Shown in pieces: positions 56,072 to 59,955 of a stretch of 64,000 nucleotides of DNA; position 1 is the stretch's first letter, and the number at the start of each line of letters is the position of its first letter. The translations under genes and the position numbers were made by a program. The notes under the pieces are model-generated. The model did no database searches. It was not told where the DNA came from and saw only the letters and a list, made by a program, of their open reading frames with translations. Source of the stretch: Sinohyriopsis cumingii (taxonomy: Eukaryota > Mollusca > Bivalvia > Unionida > Unionidae); NCBI GenBank assembly GCA_028554795.2, contig CM068839.1, forward strand, positions 42,561,006 through 42,625,005, written 5' to 3'.

Positions 56072-58877
56072 TATTATTATTATTGACTGCTCCAGTGGCC
56101 TAGTAGTTAGAGCATCTGCCTCGAATGTGGGCGGTCGCAGGTTCAAACCCTGGCTGAGTCATACCAAAGACTTATTAAAATGGTACTTGCAACTGCCTCA
56201 CTTGGCACTCAGCAGTAAGAGGTTAGTATTAGGACTGGTCGGCCTGATGTCAGGATAATGTGACTGAGTGGAACATGATGCTACTTGTCTGTGGCATGAT
56301 GCCCCAGTGCTAGACATCAGTATAAACTACCATGCTGCAGACATCGGGACAATATGACTGAAAAATTGTTAAAGCTACTTTAAAAATCCAAATCATACAC
56401 ACACACACACACATTATTATTATTGTTATTATTATTATTATTACTATCATTATTATTATTATTATTATTTTTTGACATTTGACAGTTTAAGCCCACTGAT
56501 GTAAATATACTCAATCCTAATTGATAAATGCAAATAGTAATTGATATGCAAATACATTTAATGCTATTGCTCAAAAACTTTTTTTTTAACAATATTTTTA
56601 GTGTTTGAATGGAATTGAGCAATTAAATAATACTGTAAAGTATCTAAGTGACCCTTAAAGTGTGATAAGAATTGAAACATGACCTTGATTTGGGTGGGTT
56701 TCATAAAATATTGAAATATGACCTTGATTTGGGTGGGTTTCATAAAATGTTAAATAACCATGGTGAAGACTGCAAACCAAGTGAAGCAGGCAAAAAGATT
56801 GAAAAATTTAATAGCAAGATTTGTTTCGTTGTGATGTCACATATTCTACCAATAAAATATTATAAGAAAAAGTGTAAAGATAATCTTTCTGGTCAATAAT
56901 TTCCATCACTGGTTTAAAACATTAATGAATCATTAATGAATCATGTTTTCTGTGTGCATCGGGTAATTATTTTTAAAAAATGTACGCTAACTTTCATCCT
57001 TTAGAGCTCAGTTGCAGGTGAGATTAAGTTATACTGAACCTTTATTTGCATTTAGGAAAGATTGTTTTTGTTAGATAGTTGCAGACATGATTTTTCTCAG
57101 TTTTAAAGTGGAATTCTTCTTTTTTTTCTGACTTGAATCAGATTTTTCTTGATATAGTCCGTTTTTTATATCATCTACAATCTGGTTTTTTAAAAACAGT
57201 CTTTCCAGTCCCATTCTGCAATGACCATTGTAAATTATTCATTCCATATATTAGTTAGCACATGACTCTCATAAAGAGTGTTCTGATTGATCAATGGTTT
57301 AGATTCATCCAATGAATCTTCGTGTAATGGAAACTGATGGCAATGGAAAGAAGAAGCATGCTTGCAAAACATGGCGTCCCGAGCTGTTGAGAGACACCGT
57401 GACACGAAAAGTTTAAAGGTTTAAAAAACATGGAAATGGGAAGGCTGGAGTGAAAAGTTGACAAAAAGTTTATTGGTCAGTTTATAAGAAAACTGAATGC
57501 TAGAGGACTGGCATTTTGTGACATCTGCAAGAAGATCTCAATTATGGTAATCATGGTTGAAAAAGTTTGGAACAGCACCTACAAAAGAAGCTGCATATGG
57601 ACAAATTTAAGCTCAGAAAGCATCAGGAAAAAGTGCATTTAATTACTATAAGAAGAGAGATTTCTTGCATGAGAGAACAGATGTAGCCTTCTGTCAGAAT
57701 ATGAGCACTGCATGTCGCCAATACAAGCACCAGCTTGAAAGAAAAAAGGCTGCCATTGAGAAGGAAAAGAAACGATTGCACATTGACCCAAAAAGTCAGT
57801 GGTGACAAAAAGGAAGGCTAAAGAAATCTTTGCCAAAGCCACAAAAAGAGCTCAACTGGCATAACAACAGGTTTTGTATCCATTGGAGAAAAAGATAAGT
57901 GAATGTATGGGATTATTTGTATATAGTTGATGTACTTGGGTGTTTATTTTACAGATTTATTATGAAAAGAGAGAAGTACAATATATTTGCTGCAAAAATT
58001 GACAAATTATTGTGACTTAGTTATTCTGTGAACACTGACATGCACATGAAATAACTTCAGCATCAATATTAATGGGGAACAAATTCATGTGACAATAAAT
58101 ATTATGAAAATTATTGAAGTCAAGTTGAACATTTTTGGTAAGTTTTTTAGTTTTTCAAATCATTATTTTGGTTTATTTTATGATCATAAGTTGCACCAGG
58201 AGCAGCTTTTTATGTGTAAAATGCATTTTTGGCTGCGGTCTTTGGCCCCCTGTCCCCCTGGATTTGGGGCAGTGCCCCTCAAGACCCTGTTGGGGGAGGA
58301 CCCCCAAACCCCCCTTAAATTTTGGGGGGCTTTTTTTATGGAACACTAAAATCATGTCAGTAGTTGTAAATAAATGTTGTGATTGATTATATTCAAATAA
58401 CAATAATTGCAGTTTGAATTCAAATCATTACCAAATGACTAGGCAAACTAGTAACCCTCACATGTAATCCTCATATTTCTCATCCAGCATTTGAACTTTG
58501 CAAAGCAACTATAATCACCAGATATAATACAGTTAACATGGAGAGCATGTTAAGAAGTACAAGGCTTAAAAAAAATTTAGAACCTTTACTGATAGTTTTC
58601 CTTTTATTTTCCTTTCAGCATGTACTTGGAAGCAGTAATCTGCCTTGGCATTCTGTCTGCATTGAGCGTTATGATGAACTTGGGAATGTTATTCTTATAC
58701 CTAACAAAATGGAGAAAGCCATCTAGAAGAGAAAAAATCAAGAAACTGAAAAAAACATTTGCCTTTCATGGTGTGCCTAGTTCAGCCATTTCTGCCTCCT
58801 CAGAAGAGCTTGAGACTTCCTTTGTGTCTGAGAAAAATAGACAAAAGCAACATTTGCTATCAGAATCAGAATCCTGA
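19628..58877 (+). CDS. NAGPA: N-acetylglucosamine-1-phosphodiester alpha-N-acetylglucosaminidase (uncovering enzyme), whole gene
   Basis: This enzyme removes GlcNAc from GlcNAc-P-mannose on lysosomal hydrolases in the trans-Golgi, exposing the mannose-6-phosphate tag. Exons: (19628-19665), 22706-23109, 28221-28314, 31073-31315, 34664-34792, 43715-43917, 47947-48123, 50097-50216, 53174-53243 and 58619-58877. Every junction is GT-AG and phase-matched, giving about 578 residues against roughly 515 in mammals. In order: signal peptide (about 1-19), pro-region with RTNR at 34-37 before D38, NAGPA/phosphodiester glycosidase domain (about 75-325) with D282-GGGSAT-288, cysteine-rich EGF-like region (about 320-465), transmembrane helix (about 495-521) and a basic cytosolic tail. 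Several N-x-S/T sites are visible. Introns are large and hold most of the mobile DNA in the window. Confidence 0.93.
19922..20175 (+). mobile_element. tRNA-derived SINE, family B head with an unusual 3' half
   Basis: Box A is 'tggcctagtggttagagcg' and box B is 'gggttctatcc', followed by the family B block 'gagtcataccaaagactt'. After about 20050 it departs from other family B copies and contains a hairpin: 'gtaagacacgtcaccc' (about 20070) pairs with 'gggtgatgggtcttac' (about 20103). It lies in NAGPA intron 1 if exon 1 is correct. Confidence 0.75.
20802..20975 (+). mobile_element. Truncated SINE, family B (3' part)
   Basis: It starts inside the body ('ggactagtgtcaggataatg') and continues through 'gctagacatcactgtaaactg' to 'gctacattaaaaatcc' and an (AC)n tail. 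The promoter half is missing. Confidence 0.8.
20976..22059. other. NAGPA upstream/intron 1 stretch, no gene seen
   Basis: Only the decayed MITE-like palindrome copy near 21890-21970 was recognised. Confidence 0.4.
21890..21970. mobile_element. MITE-like palindrome, second copy (left end decayed)
   Basis: It shares 'cactcgcttatagtgcagtc' and 'gcgtgagttattgagggaga' with the element at 13005-13080. The left inverted end has diverged to 'cattggtaacttgtgc'. Confidence 0.55.
22060..22380 (+). repeat. Degenerate ~150-165 bp tandem repeat, family R1
   Basis: About two units with the family blocks 'ttggtcctgagtgaaaatgg', 'cagtatggctgccgtga' and 'aagaagacttctta'. Same orientation as the array at 170-880. 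Confidence 0.65.
22578..22635. repeat. (AT)n followed by (AC)n microsatellite
   Basis: About 20 AT units run directly into about 7 AC units, 70 bases upstream of the NAGPA exon 2 acceptor. The length is likely variable between individuals. Confidence 0.95.
22706..23109 (+). CDS. NAGPA: NAGPA exon 2 (pro-region and start of catalytic domain)
   Basis: Encodes about residues 13-148. The acceptor is 'ttttatgatag'. Reading on, it contains DDDLKPY (a match to the acidic DDDLL start of the mature mammalian pro-region), RTNR|D as a minimal furin-type site, then HVTVV-like HITYINDPL, TVSVYEPG, GACRKGEGDRATV, and MAVNAGFFSTTSGACYG at the end. The last block is the conserved N-G/A-GFF motif of the family. 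The donor is gtttgc, phase 1. Confidence 0.92.
23645..24125 (+). repeat. Diverged third copy of the dispersed repeat found at 25.1 and 62.75 kb
   Basis: Blocks match in order: 'gttttgatagctgattgaacattaa', 'gataaaaacatacaga', 'gtttaaaactgtaagtgaacc', 'agaaagcaaagtgtaaat' and 'atgggacaatgctacattgtg'. It is in the opposite orientation to 25101-26342, and much more diverged than the other two copies are from each other. Confidence 0.6.
25101..26342 (-). repeat. ~1.24 kb dispersed repeat, copy 1 (inverted relative to 62752-64000)
   Basis: Nearly every block of 62752-64000 appears here as the reverse complement, from 'tttaaagttaaatctttaat' at the low end to 'aaatacgtgtaattaagtg' and 'ttctctg' at the high end, with high identity and small indels. 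On the minus strand it contains a short open frame (about 25842 down) beginning MPFINLDKYFGVKRQTYE, ending at a stop after about 49 codons. It lies in NAGPA intron 2. I do not recognise the family; the frame could be the start of a transposon protein. Confidence 0.75.
26343..26874. other. NAGPA intron 2 stretch, no gene seen
   Basis: No exon or repeat recognised. Confidence 0.4.
26875..27095 (-). mobile_element. tRNA-derived SINE, family A, decayed
   Basis: In reverse complement it has the family order: a worn box A near 27075, the 'gagaaagcttgccagtagc' block at about 26970, and 'gctgaaaaatgg' near 26900. The CAA tail is lost. Confidence 0.75.
27288..27595 (-). mobile_element. tRNA-derived SINE, family B
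   Basis: On the minus strand it has box A 'tggcctacgaggctaaagc' and box B 'gggttcaatatcc', then the family body down to 'gctacattaaaaatcc'. Flanking 'tataattt(c)gg' repeats at about 27260 and 27590 look like a target-site duplication. Confidence 0.85.
27945..28060. repeat. (AC)n microsatellite between two copies of a ~30 bp direct repeat
   Basis: 'ttttaggaaattatttgctg' followed by 'acc(c/t)aaagca' occurs on both sides of about 14 AC units. It lies about 160 bases before the exon 3 acceptor. Confidence 0.85.
28221..28314 (+). CDS. NAGPA: NAGPA exon 3
   Basis: Encodes about residues 148-179, reading GNIVSNGRLV, then VQNAHFGITADGYLFF. This aligns with the 'GN-V-S...LQNAQFGI..DG' segment of the catalytic domain. 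Acceptor 'tctccacag', donor gtatat, phase 2. Confidence 0.95.
28315..29228. other. NAGPA intron 3 stretch, no gene seen
   Basis: An open frame at 28423-28749 is cysteine-rich but has no recognised domain and no splice context. I do not support it as a gene. Confidence 0.4.
29229..29420 (+). mobile_element. Possible third tRNA-derived SINE
   Basis: 'ggtggctcatggttagcatg' resembles a box A region and 'gtgcaggttcaaattg' a box B, spaced as in a tRNA. Downstream sequence differs from families A and B. Only one copy is seen, so the call rests on the promoter boxes. Confidence 0.4.
29730..29862 (+). repeat. Minisatellite, ~33 bp unit
   Basis: About four units of 'aatatgagccagtctaagag' plus 'acttaagtctttt', one shortened. 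NAGPA intron 3. Confidence 0.9.
29870..31072. other. Rest of NAGPA intron 3, no gene seen
   Basis: AT-rich sequence without recognisable features. Confidence 0.4.
31073..31315 (+). CDS. NAGPA: NAGPA exon 4 (catalytic domain core)
   Basis: Encodes about residues 179-260: YLSEIDLVAQDFLQLVGGV, then WILRDGEVYIDES, ECSETEETG, SARTIVGHD and LIIAQVDGKT. The 'E-C-x-E-T-x-E-T-G' and 'S-A-R-T-x-I/V-G-H-D' motifs are family hallmarks. Acceptor 'tctttcacag', donor gttggt, phase 2. Confidence 0.96.
32110..32560 (+). repeat. Degenerate ~150-165 bp tandem repeat, family R1
   Basis: About three units with the blocks 'ggtggccatcttgaaaatct', 'ggttttcaccca' and 'tgtccagttggtcctgt'. NAGPA intron 4. The frame at 32250-32594 is an accident of the repeat. 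Confidence 0.7.
32600..33465. other. NAGPA intron 4 stretch, no gene seen
   Basis: Nothing recognised. Confidence 0.4.
33466..33755 (+). repeat. Minisatellite, ~32 bp unit
   Basis: About nine units of 'accattaatggtccttttaa' plus 'tggcctcattgc' and variants with 'gccccatcatgcc'. NAGPA intron 4. Confidence 0.93.
34664..34792 (+). CDS. NAGPA: NAGPA exon 5 (DGGGSAT motif)
   Basis: Encodes about residues 260-303: GATLYSAAKIL, then VVNAINLDGGGSATYI and LVNYPSDT. The NLDGGGSAT motif is the signature of the phosphodiester glycosidase fold. The donor is a consensus gtaagt (34793). The last 12 coding bases and this donor are copied many times in the minisatellite that starts right after it. Confidence 0.96.
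34780..36060 (+). repeat. Minisatellite of ~39 bp units that includes the exon 5 / intron 5 splice junction
   Basis: About 30 units. Each has the form 'gtctgatacatg' + '(g/t)(t/c)aagtcactcttg' + 'ttgaataatgtca'. The first unit is the real junction: the last 12 coding bases of NAGPA exon 5 (34781-34792) followed by its donor. Most units have lost the donor (gtcaag, gtcagg), but at least two at about 35790 and 35868 keep 'catg|gtaagtca'. The 39 bp period is a multiple of three, which explains the long repetitive open frames on both strands. Confidence 0.95.
36112..36450 (-). mobile_element. tRNA-derived SINE, family B
   Basis: The minus strand reads 'gccgctccagttgcctagtgg', box B, the family body and an (AC)n tail (seen as (gt)n at 36112-36131). 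A perfect 10 bp target-site duplication, 'ttttctcaag', lies at 36102-36111 and 36451-36460. Confidence 0.92.
36897..37067 (-). repeat. DIRS left inverted terminal repeat
   Basis: Reverse-complemented, it reads 'aaaaactgg...gcca', 'cagttattgcc', 'tttgtct(a)ttgaaa', 'gggctggatt', 'gcaggct(a)at' and 'cctaatgtaatgtga', in the same order as 42206-42376. Confidence 0.88.
38150..39330 (+). pseudogene. DIRS gag-like region (decayed)
   Basis: Includes a CFFCDGDFSEK segment near 38410, which resembles the short Cys motif of DIRS gag proteins, and a 177-codon open frame (38795-39328) with MASSPYHYSKE, FFWFLPQYDRF and RAAHHSMLQ. The gag assignment rests mainly on its position before the reverse transcriptase. 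A ~55 bp segment ('ttaggcagcccagtgggcataag' type) occurs twice, near 37960 and 38195. Confidence 0.5.
39600..41250 (+). pseudogene. DIRS reverse transcriptase / RNase H region (decayed)
   Basis: Recognisable in three frames: SGIYSRLFLYWK and KLRPIIGLRCL (palm entry), SASPFNG/IRLSIQW then HFHIPFHPYHEHFLHFAYCN and TVYQFRILHLAP (the DIRS 'H-P-x-H-x-x-x-L-x-F' block), then GFLVNWE and HLDMEF-like segments. RNase H-like remains follow: EVKAVINTFSF and the PADSMPWLTHYPRD block near 40915-40950. Frameshifts and stops are frequent. It is interrupted at 39725-39895 by another element. Confidence 0.8.
39725..39895 (-). mobile_element. Short retroelement 3' end nested inside the DIRS reverse transcriptase
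   Basis: A perfect 12 bp target-site duplication, 'ggcttgaggtgc', lies at 39713-39724 and 39896-39907. On the minus strand the insert ends 'gttaaaataatatcaatcaa' plus further (ATCA) units, a tail like that of several invertebrate LINEs. It therefore inserted after the DIRS element. Confidence 0.85.
41290..41830 (+). pseudogene. DIRS tyrosine recombinase C-terminal region (decayed)
   Basis: Reads IRAHVIRTISASLMFKHNV, then EAVGWLAESTFSNFYLID. The H-x-x-R motif (HVIR) and the following tyrosine (NFYL) are the expected tyrosine recombinase residues at the usual spacing. Upstream parts contain stops. Confidence 0.75.
42050..42130. repeat. DIRS internal complementary region
   Basis: The first half, 'ctcctaatgtaatgtgattg' and on, repeats the outer edge in direct orientation. 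The second half, 'aagtaaattatgtttcttcg' and on, is the reverse complement of the extreme right end ('gagaaacataatttactt', 42371-42388). In DIRS elements this region is thought to template circularisation of the cDNA. Confidence 0.75.
42206..42376 (+). repeat. DIRS right inverted terminal repeat
   Basis: Contains 'aaaaactgg', 'cagttattgcc', 'tttgtctacttgaaa', 'tttttgtcttta', 'gggctggatt', 'gcaggctgatattcctaatg' and 'gagaaacat'. Pairs along its length with the left terminal repeat. Confidence 0.88.
42391..43290. other. Rest of NAGPA intron 5, no gene seen
   Basis: No supported feature. The open frame at 42498-42707 is hydrophobic but has no splice or start context. Confidence 0.4.
43303..43562 (+). 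mobile_element. tRNA-derived SINE, family B, internally shortened
   Basis: The head 'gaccaatccggtggcttaag' runs through box A, has lost about 40 bases around box B, then follows the family body to 'actacattaaaaattc'. Near-perfect 12 bp duplications 'atttcc(c/a)tccca' flank it at 43291 and 43563. It lies only about 150 bases before exon 6. Confidence 0.85.
43715..43917 (+). CDS. NAGPA: NAGPA exon 6 (end of catalytic domain, first EGF-like module)
   Basis: Encodes about residues 303-371. It starts CKDDEKFNCARKVSTILCVH, matching the mammalian segment that closes the catalytic domain. It then has CDPENCSGHGDCV and GHCRCHDNWSGARC, an EGF-like module, and CSAECSSNGICTA. NCS and NWS are potential glycosylation sites. 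Acceptor 'taatttcag', donor gtaagt, phase 1. Confidence 0.96.
43918..45141. other. Start of NAGPA intron 6, no gene seen
   Basis: Nothing recognised in 1.2 kb. Short open frames have no protein character. Confidence 0.4.
45154..45409 (+). mobile_element. tRNA-derived SINE, family A
   Basis: The head 'ggggccctgagtggccaagt', box B 'gggttcgagtc', full body and (CAA)n tail are present. The target-site duplication is 'cttat(t/c)agatta' at 45142-45153 and 45410-45421. Confidence 0.92.
45417..46471 (+). pseudogene. Internally deleted hAT-type transposase remnant
   Basis: The 5' part shows a zinc-finger like segment (W-C near 45570, then STLDRHVELPAHKQAIQD) and an open frame 45651-45914 with IIHAMSVAYYLAKDNI and LLDFVDFLGVG. 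The 3' part (46256-46471) reads SADCERGFSSQNHTKTAGRS, NRLMMISIEG, close to the C-terminal hAT dimerisation block (S-A-x-C-E-R-x-F-S). The catalytic centre between them is missing and stops separate the parts, so the copy is dead. Relation to ZNF862/KIAA-type hAT-derived proteins is an inference from the motif order. NAGPA intron 6. Confidence 0.75.
46994..47830 (+). repeat. Minisatellite, 45 bp unit
   Basis: About 18-19 units of 'gagattgctggatcatagg' + 'attctagcataagtagtat' + 'agcaatt', with a second variant containing 'cctgaagtttgcctgcatat'. The period is a multiple of three, hence long repetitive frames on the minus strand that are not genes. It ends about 115 bases before exon 7. Confidence 0.95.
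47947..48123 (+). CDS. NAGPA: NAGPA exon 7 (extra EGF/laminin-type module)
   Basis: Encodes about residues 371-430: GCDCFPGYKGGDC, then CEEGWYGENCQYRCQCEH, and GTCLCPPGLTGYLCQS. Cysteine spacing is that of EGF/laminin-EGF repeats. Compared with the mammalian protein, this exon holds about one additional module between the first EGF repeat and the ECPLG segment. Acceptor 'tgttctccag', donor gtaatg, phase 1. Confidence 0.94.
48241..48562 (+). mobile_element. tRNA-derived SINE, family B
   Basis: The head 'gaccgctccggtggcctagt', box B 'ggtttaaatcc' and full body are present. The target-site duplication 'taattctttatt' is at 48229-48240 and 48563-48574. Confidence 0.92.
48575..49070. other. NAGPA intron 7 stretch, no gene seen
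   Basis: Nothing recognised. Confidence 0.4.
49075..49862 (+). repeat. Minisatellite, ~28 bp unit, split by a SINE
   Basis: Units of 'cttggatcactgtaatgcaa' + 'tgcagtga' and shortened variants run on both sides of the SINE at 49275-49590. NAGPA intron 7. Confidence 0.93.
49275..49590 (+). mobile_element. tRNA-derived SINE, family B, inserted in a minisatellite
   Basis: The head 'gaccactctggtggcctagt', box B 'gggtttgaaccc', full body and '(AC)n' tail are present. The 14 bases 'atgcaatgcaatga' stand on both sides (49261-49274 and 49591-49604). They may be a target-site duplication, though the host array itself repeats this motif. Confidence 0.92.
50097..50216 (+). CDS. NAGPA: NAGPA exon 8 (last EGF-like segment)
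   Basis: Encodes about residues 430-470: ECPLGYYGNACAVEC, then CPCDPVTGSC and NYTISEELLQ. This matches the ECPLGW-x-G...CPCDPKTG-C segment of mammalian NAGPA. NYT is a potential glycosylation site. Acceptor 'ttttttcag', donor gtaatt, phase 1. Confidence 0.96.
50270..50690 (+). repeat. Minisatellite, ~51 bp unit
   Basis: About eight units of 'gtcggagtcctgttgagtga' + 'atgcatatatggtacacatc' + 'agtgacctga'. NAGPA intron 8. The open frame at 50229-50495 on the minus strand is a by-product. Confidence 0.93.
50700..51930. other. NAGPA intron 8 stretch, loosely repetitive, no gene seen
   Basis: From about 51100 to 51800, blocks such as 'gatcttgc(t/g)tctgattg', 'tatatcatcaagat' and 'tgaatt/ggttttatt' recur at irregular spacing, suggesting a worn tandem repeat of about 130-150 bp. 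No coding content. Confidence 0.45.
51934..52137. mobile_element. Head-to-head (inverted) SINE A composite
   Basis: It starts as a minus-strand family A copy: (gtt)n tail, 'gctgtttttcagcaca', 'ggcaagctttctcac' and on to 'ggccgattcc'. It then switches at about 52090 to the plus-strand family A tail ('tgctgaaaaatggc...caaccca' + (CAA)n). Both ends are therefore SINE tails. Confidence 0.8.
52350..52416 (-). mobile_element. tRNA-Thr-like pseudogene or SINE head
   Basis: The minus strand reads 'gagctgcattagtccattgg' (box A region), then a near-perfect anticodon arm 'ggacttgtaatcc' with TGT in the loop, then box B 'caggtttgatcc'. The acceptor and D arms do not pair well and no tRNA 3' half follows cleanly, so it is not a functional tRNA. 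Confidence 0.55.
52528..52834 (+). mobile_element. tRNA-derived SINE, family B
   Basis: The head 'cgctccagtggcctattggt', box B 'gggtttgatcc', full body and AC tail are present. A perfect 13 bp target-site duplication, 'acatcattactac', lies at 52515-52527 and 52835-52847. Confidence 0.93.
53074..53105 (+). other. NAGPA: Possible alternative NAGPA exon with in-frame stop
   Basis: A strong acceptor (gattttttttttag) and a donor gtatgt bracket 32 bases. Joined to exon 8 in phase, they read GHWIEDLLQK and then TAA at the exact end. Inclusion would end the protein before the membrane anchor, giving a secreted enzyme or a decay target. The evidence is splice-site shape and phase only. Confidence 0.25.
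53174..53243 (+). CDS. NAGPA: NAGPA exon 9 (luminal stem)
   Basis: Encodes about residues 470-493: VGTCIARKIIH, then EEESFLHIEEKY. This joins the EGF region to the membrane anchor. Conservation is low, but phases match both neighbours (enters in phase 1, leaves in phase 2). Acceptor 'atcatttcag', donor gtgata. Confidence 0.85.
53244..53679. other. Start of NAGPA intron 9, no gene seen
   Basis: Nothing recognised. Confidence 0.4.
53680..53867. mobile_element. Non-autonomous hAT-type MITE
   Basis: A 188 bp element with inverted ends 'caggggtcggcaac' (53680) and 'gtttgccaacccctg' (53853-53867), the classic CAGGGGT-GGCAACC ends of animal hAT MITEs. The centre has 'ggcacgtcaagaggttttg' and 'ctggtggcacatg'. 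The flanking 8 bp (ctgtagtt / gtctagat) match only partly, so the insertion is old. Confidence 0.85.
53870..54900 (+). repeat. Degenerate ~150-165 bp tandem repeat, family R1 (longest array)
   Basis: About six to seven units with 'ttggtcctaaatgaaaatgg', 'ccaccatggcagtcaactt', 'catcttgaaaatc' and 'aaaagacttcttatgatgtc'. NAGPA intron 9. The open frames here are accidental. Confidence 0.75.
55090..55335 (+). mobile_element. tRNA-derived SINE, family A
   Basis: The head 'gggggcccagagtgaccaag', box B 'gggtttgagtc', family body and a short CAA-like tail are present. Flanking 'ttattga(t/a)ttt' suggests a worn target-site duplication. Confidence 0.85.
55475..55805 (+). repeat. Minisatellite, ~32 bp unit
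   Basis: Units of 'tgctatcattgttacaacac' + 'tttttgtgacat', more diverged at the left end. NAGPA intron 9. Confidence 0.9.
56036..56470 (+). mobile_element. SINE family B inserted in a (TTA)n microsatellite
   Basis: (ATT)n runs stand on both sides (56036-56084 and 56414-56470). The SINE itself is about 56085-56413, with head 'gactgctccagtggcctagt', box B 'aggttcaaaccc' and an (AC)n tail. The array is the likely target site. Confidence 0.9.
56471..57300. other. NAGPA intron 9 stretch, no gene seen
   Basis: A direct duplication of 'atgaccttgatttgggtggg' + 'tttcataaaat' is seen near 56680 and 56720. Otherwise nothing recognised. Confidence 0.5.
57360..57860 (+). pseudogene. Decayed BED/C2H2-type zinc finger transposase fragment
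   Basis: One frame reads KFIGQFIRKLNARGLAFCDI then CKK. After a one-base shift the next reads NYGNHG-stop-KSLEQHLQKK, LHMDKFKLRKHQEKVH. Together they form a C-x2-C...H-x4-H finger as found at the N-terminus of hAT-type transposases and hAT-derived proteins. Two or more frame breaks and stops show it is dead. No catalytic region was found. The exact family is uncertain. Confidence 0.5.
58239..58331. repeat. GC-rich palindromic block
   Basis: A sharp GC-rich island in AT-rich DNA with 'ggccccctgtccccctgg', 'ggggcagtgcccc', 'gggggaggaccccc' and 'ttggggggc'. It folds on itself and has G-runs. Likely a fragment of a dispersed repeat, 290 bases before exon 10. Confidence 0.5.
58619..58877 (+). CDS. 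NAGPA: NAGPA exon 10 (transmembrane helix, tail, stop)
   Basis: Encodes residues 493-578. The helix runs from YLEAVICLGILSALS through NLGMLFLYL (about 495-521) and is followed by basic KWRKPSRREKIKKLKK, giving a type I topology. The tail contains FAFHGV (540-545) at the place where mammalian NAGPA has YAYHPL with its tyrosine sorting signal, and ends QHLLSESES. Acceptor 'cctttcag', stop TGA at 58875-58877. Confidence 0.93.
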
Positions 58878-59721
58878 CAGGAAGAGGGGGATATTGCCAA
58901 AAAAATAGTTTCTCCTATTATCTGGTCTGGCTGATTGCAGATAATCAGTGTTGTTGAAAGATTGAACTGATTTAGATGGACAGCATCCTATGAAGGATCA
59001 TTGCAAAAGTAACATTCCTACCTCCTGAATGAAGAGCTGATGCTATCATTCTGGCATCATCAACTTCTTAGCACTGGGGGATGTAGACAGTTTGTGTTTA
59101 TGGTTTGATTATGGCTCATTTGAAGGAACTATGCATTTTACTTTCATCAATATATTTTTTAGCATAGGTCATGTCTTAGTTTTTTAAAAATCTGGTTTTA
59201 TTAGGTGTTTTTAACAAATTATGATGAAAAAGTTTGAGGTTTATGTTTGTATTTTAGGTTTGCTTTATGATTTTACCCATAAGGTCTGAAAAAAGTATGG
59301 AATTTTCTGTTACTGTGCTTTATTTTTTCTTGCTGTTTGAACACGTGTTGCAGGAATGTTTATCTCAGAGGGTTGGATGAGTCATCAGCCACTGCATACC
59401 AGTTCAGTGCAGTTAACGAGACATGTATACCAATCACCTGCTCATAATTGGTGGATACTATTTTAGATCATGCAGATACATGTATCATTTATGGTGACTC
59501 ACACTTAGAATGCATGTGCCAGATGGATTTGGAAAAAATTGTAAATCAGTCTGGAAATGGTCAGGAATCTTTTTTACCAACAGTTGTGTGAACCCTGAAT
59601 TTGCAGAGGACTGGGCATTAAGCTGAAATTTATTATGGGTACTCTCCTCATCTACAATAATTTTTTCTTTGATAATCTGACTGACATGAGGAGTTAAAAA
59701 CAATTTTAAAAAATGTAAAAT

Positions 59722-59955
59722 CCTATACTGGCTAGTGAAATATTCAATGTAAAATTGTATACTGGCTAGTGAAATATTCAGTGTAAAATCCTATGCTGGC
59801 TAGTTAAATATTCAATGTTAAATCGTATACTGGCTAGTTAAATATTCAGTGTAAAATCATATACTGGCTAGTGATATATTCAATGTAAATCATATACTGG
59901 CTAGTGAAATATTTAATGTAAAATCGTGTACTGGCTAGTGAAATATTCAATGAAA
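59722..59955 (+). repeat. Minisatellite, ~37 bp unit, in the probable NAGPA 3' UTR
   Basis: About six to seven units of 'tgtaaaatc(c/g)tatactggc' + 'tagtgaaatattcaa'. Confidence 0.93.

Noticed and set aside
4854..56413. tRNA genes at the box A/box B sequences
   Set aside because: Each is the head of a SINE with family body, tail and often target-site duplications. Acceptor stems do not pair.
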